Both the position numbers and the translations under genes were made by a program. 6,731 bases of DNA, taken from contig JAGQRC010000205.1 of assembly GCA_020425835.1 (NCBI GenBank), positions 1-6,731 of the forward strand. Reading direction: 5' to 3'. Positions 1 to 5,488 of this stretch are shown here, piece after piece. Source of the DNA: Planctomycetota bacterium. GTDB lineage: Bacteria; Planctomycetota; UBA8108; UBA1146; JAJFFE01. Under the pieces are notes generated by a model. The model did not search any database and had not been told where the DNA came from. It saw only the letters and a list, made by a program, of their open reading frames with translations. How positions within the stretch are numbered: the first letter of the stretch is position 1; every line of letters begins with the position of its first letter.

Positions 1-204
1 GCGCGCCTCGAACACATCGTCGATGCACACGACCGAGCCGCGTCTTTCGATGCGGACGGACTCGATGATCTTCTCCGCGCGCTGCGCGAGTACGGGATCT
101 CGAGACCTCAGCCACTCCAGGAGGTAGGGACGGATCTGGTCCGTGTGGTAGACGAACGGCGGCTCGACCGCGGCGCAGCCGAGGATCTTGGGGTGCAGCG
201 TCAT
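1..204 (-). CDS. Probable type III polyketide synthase (chalcone synthase-like), N-terminal 68 codons only
   Basis: Reading leftward from an ATG at 204, the frame is open to the window edge and gives 68 residues. It begins MTLHPKILGCAAVEPPF and includes the segment AEKIIESVRIERRGSVV (residues about 43-59). The early strand pattern, a Pro-rich turn followed by an Asp-Gln-Ile helix start, and the later I-x-x-V-x-I-x-x-R-x-x-x-V segment resemble the N-termini of bacterial type III polyketide synthases. Those enzymes are homodimeric thiolase-fold proteins that extend an acyl-CoA with malonyl-CoA to give alkylpyrones or alkylresorcinols. The catalytic Cys-His-Asn triad would lie beyond the edge, so activity cannot be judged. 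The gene follows the lipoprotein gene by 103 bases and is probably last or late in the operon. A GGAGAG lies 11 bases before the ATG; an in-frame TTG lies further upstream but lacks a good ribosome site. A FabH-like ketoacyl synthase is the main alternative. The methyltransferase three genes upstream supports the type III reading. Confidence 0.62.
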   Translation of the reverse strand, partial: MTLHPKILGCAAVEPPFVYHTDQIRPYLLEWLRSRDPVLAQRAEKIIESVRIERRGSVVCIDDVFEAR

Positions 205-307
205 CGTGGAAGCAACTCTCCGGGCGCCAGTCAACGGGTTCGGACCTCAACGGCTTGCTCACGCCGCGTCGGCACCGCCTCGAGATCGAGGTGTCCTCTG
301 GATCGGG

Positions 308-766
308 TCAACGGAGCTCTCTCCGGACCAGCACGACTTCGTTCCCCTCGTTTCGGATCCGCACTCGGCTCCCCCGCCGAGTGGCATCGGTATCGACGAG
401 ATAGGGCTCGCCGTCCAGCACGAGTTCCCCCGGAGCGGCCGGGGTATCGGACGAGGGGGCGACGAACGCCCACTCCCCGGACAGCACCTGGAAGGTCGGC
501 CCCTCCGGTCCGATGATCAGCGCCGCGCCGGTGTAGTGCCCGCCGGGCGAGAAGTAGTAGTAGAGCTCGAGGAAGGCGCCGGCATTGTCGCCCCCCATCG
601 ACTCGAGTGCGAAGGACCCGGTGAGCGCGGAGGCGTCATAGGCGACCCACTCCACCTCCACCAAGTCCTCGACCACCGCCCGCTGCCCACTGTCGAGGAC
701 GTTCGACGGATAGCAACCCGTCAGGAGCGCGAGACCGGAGAGCAGCAGCGCGAGCCGGATCGTCAT
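308..766 (-). CDS. Small putative lipoprotein of unknown function
   Basis: This 152-residue protein starts MTIRLALLLSGLALLTGC: a short basic start, a hydrophobic core and a lipobox L15-T16-G17-C18, so it should be lipidated on Cys18. Tyr at +2 gives no inner-membrane retention signal, so the outer membrane is likely. The mature part is rich in predicted beta strands, with an aromatic patch (LELYYYFSPGGHYTG, about residues 67-81) and glycine/proline turns. It ends in a strand-like, Arg/Val-rich tail. A small beta-sandwich or lipocalin-like lipid binder would fit, but I recognise no family. Its ATG overlaps the TGA of the YceI gene (ATGA at 763-766) and no strong Shine-Dalgarno precedes it, so translation is probably coupled. 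Its place between a YceI protein and a polyketide synthase suggests a role in moving or sensing a lipophilic product; that is inference only. Confidence 0.8.
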   Translation of the reverse strand: MTIRLALLLSGLALLTGCYPSNVLDSGQRAVVEDLVEVEWVAYDASALTGSFALESMGGDNAGAFLELYYYFSPGGHYTGAALIIGPEGPTFQVLSGEWAFVAPSSDTPAAPGELVLDGEPYLVDTDATRRGSRVRIRNEGNEVVLVRRELR

Positions 767-1926
767 TTCGGGTCCGTCGCGGCGGTCGCCTGGGCCGGCC
801 CGAGGGACCGCGCCTTCAGCGCGATCCAGATCTGGATCTGGTCTTCCATATTGATCATCCCGAGCTGGCTGGGCGGCGTGATCCCGAAGTCGCTGACCTT
901 GACCGGGCACTGCCCGTCCACCGTCAACCGTCGACTCCGATCGAGGGTGATCGTAACCGGCATCGCGAGCGGTTTCGAGACTCCGGCGATCGCCAGGGTG
1001 CCGTGCACCGTTCCGGTCACTCGAGACTTCTCGCGGTCGACCTCGCCGACCTCTAGGCTGTCGAGCTCGAACCGCAGCTGCGGGTGCTCGTCGACGAGCA
1101 ACAGCGAGCGCATCTCCTCGTCTCGGCCATCCACACCGGTTCGAATCGTCCGAGCATCCGCTTCGACACGTCCGCGACAACCGAGGTCGGGAGCCGCGAC
1201 GGCCAGATCGAAATCGCCCGTCACGGTCGTGGTCGCGCCGGAGAAGTCGTGGAGCGTGCTCTTGGCGTCGAAACCGACGCGGGAGAGCGAGCCGAGGATC
1301 GAGAAGCGCTGGACGGAATCGAGGTCGATCTCGTTCTTCGGCACCGAGAAGCTGAGGAACGACTTCTTCTTCGGTGTCGGCTCGGGTTCGGCGACGACGC
1401 CCGCGACCTCGGGCTCCGCACTGCTCGGAGTCGACGCCGAGGACTCGGAAGCGTCAGTCGAGATCGCGACGTCATCCGGAACGAGGTCATCCGAGAGATC
1501 GGTCGAGGCGTCGGCGGTTCCCTCGACGGGCATCGAGGCGGTCGCCGCCGGAGCGTCGGACGCGACGGGTGTCGCCATCACGACGGTCGGCCGCTTCGCC
1601 AGCTCCTGCGCGAGAGCATCGATCTTCGCGTGAAGTCGTCGATCGACCGTCACCTCTTCGGGCTGGGACAGTACTTCGGCGAGCTTGCCGAAGTTCGAGT
1701 CGATCGCCTGAGTCAACCGCTCGAGATCCGAGCGGAGCGAGACGACGTCATCCTCGAGGAGCTTGACCGAGGTGACCATCGGATCCTCGTCACCCTTCGA
1801 CGTCACGCGCACCTCGACTCGGTCGCGAAGGGTCATCACGGCGGCCCCCGAGAGGAAGCAGGCGCCGAGCAGGGTCAGGTATCCGACGACGATGAGGGTC
1901 TTCTTCAGCAGCGGCTTGACGATCAT
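763..1926 (-). CDS. Membrane-anchored, coiled-coil YceI-domain lipid-binding protein
   Basis: This is a 387-residue protein. Residues 9-31 form one membrane helix preceded by Lys residues (inside-positive), so the rest should be periplasmic. Residues about 50-112 look like a coiled coil (regular Leu/Val with Asp, Glu and Arg). Residues about 118-190 are a low-complexity Ala/Ser/Thr/Pro/Glu/Asp linker ending in PKKK. Residues about 195-375 are a YceI domain (the PF04264-type lipocalin-like barrel), recognised by DARTIRTGVDGRDEEMRS (residues 257-274), GTLAIAGVSKPLAMPV (309-324), and VSDFGITPPS (344-353). Typical YceI proteins are about 190 residues with a cleaved signal and bind polyisoprenoids or quinone-like lipids, so the anchor, coiled coil and linker are additions. 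The ATG at 1926 is supported by GGAGGT four bases upstream. The gene overlaps its upstream and downstream neighbours by ATGA junctions. Probable role: a tethered periplasmic carrier for the lipid product of this operon (inferred). Confidence 0.92.
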   Translation of the reverse strand: MIVKPLLKKTLIVVGYLTLLGACFLSGAAVMTLRDRVEVRVTSKGDEDPMVTSVKLLEDDVVSLRSDLERLTQAIDSNFGKLAEVLSQPEEVTVDRRLHAKIDALAQELAKRPTVVMATPVASDAPAATASMPVEGTADASTDLSDDLVPDDVAISTDASESSASTPSSAEPEVAGVVAEPEPTPKKKSFLSFSVPKNEIDLDSVQRFSILGSLSRVGFDAKSTLHDFSGATTTVTGDFDLAVAAPDLGCRGRVEADARTIRTGVDGRDEEMRSLLLVDEHPQLRFELDSLEVGEVDREKSRVTGTVHGTLAIAGVSKPLAMPVTITLDRSRRLTVDGQCPVKVSDFGITPPSQLGMINMEDQIQIWIALKARSLGPAQATAATDPK

Positions 1927-2651
1927 CGCGACCTCCAAGGAATCAGGTACGGAACGGCCTCGCGGTACTCCTCGAACGCGCGTCCGAAGATGCGAGCGTA
2001 GCGCGCCTCTTTCAACAGTGGACCGACGATACAGTAGGTCGTCAGGACCGATGCCACCCAGAGTTTGTCCACGGTCCACGCCGGACCGAACCAGGTGACC
2101 AACGCGAACGACAGGTAGATCGGCTGTCGGCAGACCCTGAACAGCCCCTTGGTGGGGAGTCCCGGGTATCGAACCTGCCGCCCTCTGAAAACCGCCCACC
2201 AGCCGGAGAGCCCGGTCTGTAGGCCGAGTCCGGCGTCCGCCATCGATTTCAACAAGAGGCCCCATGCGGTGAGATAGGCCAACGCCGAGATCGTGCGCAA
2301 GACTCCCGGAAGTTCGACCAGAGTGACGTGGGTCGGAGACCAACAGGCGAACACGATGATCAGCTGGAACGAGGCGAGCGAGGTGTACAACGTCGGGGCG
2401 AGATCGCGCGCCATGTCGGCCGGGGCGAGCCTCCCGAGAAGGCGCCGACCCGTCGTCGTGAGGAAGAACGAGTGCACGATCGGGAACTGCAGGACCAGTA
2501 GCCCATTGGCCACCAGGGCCCACAGCCCTCGGGCCGTGCCGAACCCCGTGCTCATGCCGGACCAGAGCCCGAAGAACATGAGCGCGACACCGACCGAGAA
2601 CAAGCCGTGATTCAGTGCGCCAAAGGCCGCAGCGACGATGCGTCTCTTCAT
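1923..2651 (-). CDS. Integral-membrane ICMT-like / MddA-like methyltransferase
   Basis: This 242-residue protein has about five or six hydrophobic helices (roughly residues 8-30, 42-64, 85-104, 115-136, 176-208). Its C-terminal half carries the hallmarks of the isoprenylcysteine carboxyl methyltransferase superfamily: GLPTKGLFRVCRQPIYLSF (164-182), where the usual R-H-P-x-Y appears as R175-Q176-P177-I-Y179. This is followed by a helix with K214-E215, then the FGRAFEEYREAVPYLIPW tail (222-239). Such enzymes use S-adenosylmethionine to methylate a lipophilic carboxyl, thiol or hydroxyl at the membrane face; relatives include methanethiol S-methyltransferase and BpsB, which methylates type III polyketide alkylpyrones. 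Here the polyketide synthase in the same operon makes O-methylation of a polyketide the likeliest job. It is the first gene of the operon. The ATG at 2651 is chosen over an in-frame ATG 11 codons upstream because AAGGAGGT sits directly before it. Confidence 0.85.
   Translation of the reverse strand: MKRRIVAAAFGALNHGLFSVGVALMFFGLWSGMSTGFGTARGLWALVANGLLVLQFPIVHSFFLTTTGRRLLGRLAPADMARDLAPTLYTSLASFQLIIVFACWSPTHVTLVELPGVLRTISALAYLTAWGLLLKSMADAGLGLQTGLSGWWAVFRGRQVRYPGLPTKGLFRVCRQPIYLSFALVTWFGPAWTVDKLWVASVLTTYCIVGPLLKEARYARIFGRAFEEYREAVPYLIPWRSR
1931..1936 (-). promoter_or_regulatory. Shine-Dalgarno GGAGGT of the YceI gene
   Basis: GGAGGT lies inside the end of the methyltransferase gene and four bases (CGCG) before the ATG at 1926. 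It fixes the YceI start and shows the gene can initiate on its own despite the ATGA overlap. The context GGAGGTCGC-x-ATG is the same as that of the methyltransferase gene. Confidence 0.75.
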
Positions 2652-2655
2652 GGCG

Positions 2656-2663
2656 ACCTCCTT
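2656..2663 (-). promoter_or_regulatory. Shine-Dalgarno AAGGAGGT of the methyltransferase gene
   Basis: An eight-base match to the anti-Shine-Dalgarno complement lies four bases (CGCC) before the ATG at 2651. It is the strongest ribosome site in the window and decides this start against the in-frame ATG 33 bases further upstream. Confidence 0.8.
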
Positions 2664-2719
2664 CCCCAGGGTTCCGACATCCATCTCGACCACGTTCCGT
2701 CGAAGCCCGAGGCAAAGGA

Positions 2720-2734
2720 CCGACCCAGGGTCGG
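2720..2734. promoter_or_regulatory. 15-bp perfect inverted repeat, candidate operator
   Basis: CCGACCC-A-GGGTCGG has 7-base arms around a single central base. On the minus strand it lies just downstream of a TATAGA element (2742-2747), so it would cover the start site of the minus-strand operon, a usual place for a repressor site. The regulator is unknown. Confidence 0.4.
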
Positions 2735-2741
2735 GATTTGT

Positions 2742-2747
2742 TCTATA
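2742..2747 (-). promoter_or_regulatory. Possible -10 element (TATAGA) of the minus-strand operon
   Basis: On the minus strand the string GCGTATAGAACAAAT is the most AT-rich stretch near the operon. TATAGA matches four of six sigma-70 -10 positions and would give a leader of roughly 85 bases. No convincing -35 hexamer is found 16-18 bases upstream (GTCAAG at 17 bases is poor), so an activator or another sigma factor may be needed. Weak call. Confidence 0.25.
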
Positions 2748-2832
2748 CGCCAGAGACAGAGCGACTTGACGGTGTGGAGGCGGGCGAAGGTCGCACGACG
2801 GACTCCCCGGACCCTGTAACGCCGACAGGCAT

Positions 2833-2851
2833 CCGTGAAGCCCTTTCACGG
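2833..2851. promoter_or_regulatory. Inverted repeat CCGTGAA-N5-TTCACGG, candidate regulator site
   Basis: The 7-base arms are perfect, with spacer GCCCT. The GTGA...TCAC half-sites recall CRP/FNR-family sites, but the spacing is one base longer than the classical CRP site, so this assignment is uncertain. It lies about 85 bases upstream of the putative -10 of the minus-strand operon and about 380 bases upstream of the plus-strand gene. With no T-run it does not look like a terminator. Confidence 0.35.
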
Positions 2852-2989
2852 TGCCCCCGCTGACGTCACTTCACCCGGGCACCGGTTCCGATCGTGTCTG
2901 GAGAGACGGGCAAACCCTCACGACGCACTGGCCTCCGTCGGCCATGGGTGGCGAGCGACGGCCAAACTCGAGGTGACGTCGTCGATCTC

Positions 2990-3005
2990 CCACGCCTCGG
3001 CGTGG
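2990..3005. promoter_or_regulatory. Inverted repeat CCACGCC-TC-GGCGTGG
   Basis: A perfect 7-base-arm palindrome with a two-base centre, about 230 bases upstream of the plus-strand oxidoreductase gene. The centre is too small for a good RNA hairpin loop, so a protein-binding site is more likely than a terminator. GC-rich DNA yields some such palindromes by chance. Confidence 0.25.
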
Positions 3006-3198
3006 TCCTCGAGCGTCTGGCCCGAGAATTGTGGCGGCTCTCCTCGCTCGGAACGGCATTGAGGAAGAGCGCCGTCCCTTCGGCACGATCACATCGGGAG
3101 TCGGATCCGGCCGAAGCTCGACCTGTTTCGCGACCTTCAGTGGTTCACACCGCGACCGACCGGCGCTCGCTCGACCGTGACCCCCAGGGATACCCCCG

Positions 3199-3231
3199 AG
3201 AACACCAGGAACACCGCCCCCGAGGAACACC
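3199..3231 (+). repeat. Three short GGAACACC-type direct repeats before the oxidoreductase start
   Basis: AGAACACC (3199-3206), GGAACACC (3208-3215) and GGAACACC (3224-3231) occur in 33 bases; the first and third also share a preceding CCCCCGAG. The last copy contains part of the ribosome site and abuts the GTG start, so the repeat may reflect a local duplication or a leader element affecting translation. Confidence 0.45.
3222..3226 (+). promoter_or_regulatory. Shine-Dalgarno GAGGA of the oxidoreductase fusion
   Basis: GAGGA lies five bases before the GTG at 3232. It supports GTG as the start and therefore includes the N-terminal hydrophobic helix in the protein. Confidence 0.6.
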
Positions 3232-5484
3232 GTGCTCTGGCTCATTCCCATCGCCATCCCGGCGGCAGCGCTCATGATCGCGGTGATCCTCCTCGCCGTT
3301 CGGCGGCACGAGGCGGCACGCCTCGCGCAGACCGCTCGCGATCGTCGCGACGCGATCTCGAAGGGGAGCCACAAGGCGCGACTCCAGCATCCCTACATCG
3401 ATCTGTCGCGCTGCATCGGCTGCGGGCTCTGCGTGTCCGCCTGCCCCGAGGAGCAGGTTCTCGACCTGCTCCACGGTCAAGCGGTCATCGTCCACGGCTC
3501 GCGCTGCGTCGGTCACGGTCGCTGCGCGGAAGCGTGCCCCGTCGGAGCGATCGCGCTGACCCTTGGCGATGTCTCGGAACGCGACGATCTCCCCGCTCTC
3601 GACGCGAACTTCGAGGCCGTCGGCTCACCCGGTCTGTTCCTCGCGGGTGAAGTCACGGGCTACGCGTTGGTCCGCACCGCGATCCAACACGGCACCCAGG
3701 TCGCCGACGAGATCGCGACGCGCTGCGCACGGGCGAGCTCGACGAGCCGAAACCCGGATGACCCGATCGATCTCCTGATCGTCGGTGCGGGCCCCGCCGG
3801 GATCGCGTGCTCGCTCCGCGCCAAGGAGCGGCATCTCCGCTTCCTGACGATCGACCAAGACACACTCGGCGGCACGGTCGCGCGCTATCCCCGACGGAAG
3901 CTGGTGATGACGCAACCGGTCGTGCTTCCGCTGTACGGCAAGGTCCAGCAGACCACGTTCGTCAAGGAGGACTTGATCGCGCTGTGGCACGAGGTGGTCG
4001 AGAAGCACCAGCTCCCGATCAAGACCGGCGTCGCCTTTCGCGGGCTCACTCGCAACGAGCAGGGCGTGTTCGAGGTCGAGACCTCGCACGGCAAGGTCCG
4101 CGCGCGATACGTCTGCCTCGCGATCGGTCGGCGAGGAAGCCCGCGGAAGCTCGGCGTCCCGGGCGAGGAGCGGGAGAACGTCGCGTACAGCCTGCTCGAT
4201 GCCAAGTCCTACACGGATCGGAAGGTCCTCGTCGTCGGCGGCGGGGACAGTGCGATCGAGGCCGCGGTGGGACTGGCGGAGCAACCGGGCAACCGAGTGA
4301 CCCTCTCGTATCGGCGCGCACAGTTCACACGAATCAAGTCGCGCAACGAGCGCCGGCTCCACGAGGTCACCGGGACCGCACAGCTCGAGCTACTCCTGAA
4401 CAGTGAGGTCACTCGAATCGACGACTCGGAGGTCGAGCTCGCCGTCGAGGGCTCCCCGGATTCGCAGTGCACACGACGGCCCGTCGACGATGTGTTCGTG
4501 TTCGCCGGCGGCATTCCTCCGTTCCAGCTGCTCGAGTCGGCCGGGGTGTCGTTCGCACCGGAGGACCGCGTCCCCGTCGACTCGGTGGGCGAACGAGGGC
4601 CGGGACTGTTGCTCGCTCTGGTCGGAGCGTTCGCGGCCTCTCTGGTGATCCTCACGTGGGCGGCGCTGTACCGCGGCTACTACGGTGTGGATCTCGCCGC
4701 GAGGGTCACGCTCGAGCACCACGAGTGGCTCCGCCCGTCGGGTCCGCTGGGCCTGACCTGCGGCGCGCTCGCAATCGCCGCGATGATCTGGAACCTCGCC
4801 TACCTCGTCCGGCGTGCCCCGTGGGGTCAGTGGATCCCGGGAGCGCTGTCGTTCTGGATGGCGAGCCACGTCCTCACCGGGATCGTCGCGTTGCTCCTGG
4901 TCTTCGTCCACGCGGGGTTCACCACGCGCGCTTCGGTCGGAGGCCACGCACTCATCGCGATGACGATCGTGGTGATCGCCGGGGCGATCGGCCGCTACCT
5001 CTACTCGTTCGTCCCCCGAGCGACGAACGGTCGAGAGCTCGCCCTCGACGAGGTCCGCGTCGAGCTCGAGGGGCTCTCCGCGGAGTGGGACCAGCGCGGC
5101 AGCGACTTCGGCGCACGCGTGCGTGCCGAGATCGAGGCGATCGTCGATCGCGACCGCTGGCAACGCAGCTTCTTCGGCCGAGTGATGGCGCTGCTCACGA
5201 GCCAGCGACGAGTCGCCAAGCTGCTCTCGCGACTTCGCGGGGAGGGTCGCGCCGCCGGCTACACCGACGAGGAGCTCGACCGCTGGATCCCGCTCGCCGA
5301 GCGAGCGCATCGCATCGCGCTCGCCGCCTCCCACTACGAGGACCTGCGCGCGATCCTCGGGACCTGGCGCTACATCCATCGTTGGCTCGCGCTGTTCCTC
5401 GTCCTCGTCGTCATCGCTCACATCGTCGCGGCGGTGCGCTACGCCGATTTCGGGTGGCTCGCTCGCTGGTGGGAAGGTCGATGA
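3232..5484 (+). CDS. Fused ferredoxin / FAD-NAD(P) oxidoreductase / dihaem cytochrome b membrane protein
   Basis: This 750-residue fusion starts at GTG. Residues 3-23 form a membrane helix. Residues 54-111 form a ferredoxin domain with one full motif (C61, C64, C67, C71-P) and one in which the second Cys is His (C92, H95, C98, C102-P). Residues 134-160 (PGLFLAGEVTGYALVRTAIQ onward) look like the FAD-binding tail of thioredoxin-reductase-type flavoproteins. Residues 180-440 hold an FAD Rossmann motif GAGPAG (185-190) and an NAD(P) motif GGGDSA (336-341). No CxxC redox pair exists, so it is not a thioredoxin reductase. Membrane helices follow at about 457-478, 506-526, 539-561, 571-592 and 715-736. 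H546/H560 and H716/H730 are each spaced as H-x13-H, fitting two stacked b haems; a charged helical segment of about 120 residues separates them. Likely role: moving electrons between cytoplasmic NAD(P)H and the periplasm. A polyhaem cytochrome gene follows four bases downstream. Electron direction and acceptor are inferred. Confidence 0.88.
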   Translation: MLWLIPIAIPAAALMIAVILLAVRRHEAARLAQTARDRRDAISKGSHKARLQHPYIDLSRCIGCGLCVSACPEEQVLDLLHGQAVIVHGSRCVGHGRCAEACPVGAIALTLGDVSERDDLPALDANFEAVGSPGLFLAGEVTGYALVRTAIQHGTQVADEIATRCARASSTSRNPDDPIDLLIVGAGPAGIACSLRAKERHLRFLTIDQDTLGGTVARYPRRKLVMTQPVVLPLYGKVQQTTFVKEDLIALWHEVVEKHQLPIKTGVAFRGLTRNEQGVFEVETSHGKVRARYVCLAIGRRGSPRKLGVPGEERENVAYSLLDAKSYTDRKVLVVGGGDSAIEAAVGLAEQPGNRVTLSYRRAQFTRIKSRNERRLHEVTGTAQLELLLNSEVTRIDDSEVELAVEGSPDSQCTRRPVDDVFVFAGGIPPFQLLESAGVSFAPEDRVPVDSVGERGPGLLLALVGAFAASLVILTWAALYRGYYGVDLAARVTLEHHEWLRPSGPLGLTCGALAIAAMIWNLAYLVRRAPWGQWIPGALSFWMASHVLTGIVALLLVFVHAGFTTRASVGGHALIAMTIVVIAGAIGRYLYSFVPRATNGRELALDEVRVELEGLSAEWDQRGSDFGARVRAEIEAIVDRDRWQRSFFGRVMALLTSQRRVAKLLSRLRGEGRAAGYTDEELDRWIPLAERAHRIALAASHYEDLRAILGTWRYIHRWLALFLVLVVIAHIVAAVRYADFGWLARWWEGR

Positions 5485-5488
5485 CGTC

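Larger units (their letters stand above)
2652..3231. other. Divergent intergenic control region, no gene recognised
   Basis: About 580 bases separate the divergent methyltransferase and oxidoreductase genes. Short open frames on both strands give Arg/Pro/Ser-rich translations without any family resemblance, hydrophobic periodicity or good ribosome site, so I call none of them. The region holds perfect or near-perfect inverted repeats at 2720-2734, 2833-2851, 2861-2868 and 2990-3005, and a short direct repeat ending at the plus-strand start codon. No tRNA fold, no CRISPR repeat and no transposase fragment was seen. The likely role is two back-to-back promoters with operators for one or more regulators encoded elsewhere. 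Confidence 0.6.

Noticed and set aside
278..291. CCTCGA-GA-TCGAGG inverted repeat between the lipoprotein and polyketide synthase genes as a terminator
   Set aside because: The arms are six bases with a two-base centre and no T-run follows on the minus strand, so it would not form an intrinsic terminator.
1138..1147. GGTTCGAATC, resembling a tRNA T-loop
   Set aside because: No acceptor or anticodon stem surrounds it and it lies inside the YceI domain coding sequence.
188..1633. A 481-codon open frame on the plus strand
   Set aside because: It lies antisense to the YceI and lipoprotein genes, whose domains are clear. Its translation is Arg/Ser/Pro-rich with no recognisable family, as expected from a GC-rich shadow frame.
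2661..2715. Upstream in-frame extensions of the methyltransferase and YceI genes
   Set aside because: The frames stay open upstream, but strong Shine-Dalgarno sequences directly before 2651 and 1926 and well-formed membrane-protein N-termini support the shorter starts.
2894..3277. A 127-codon plus-strand frame in the intergenic region
   Set aside because: It has an Arg/Ser/Pro-rich translation, runs out of frame into the oxidoreductase gene, and shows no motif.
2871..3374. A 167-codon minus-strand frame crossing the intergenic region
   Set aside because: It overlaps the start of the oxidoreductase gene, has no good ribosome site and no family features.
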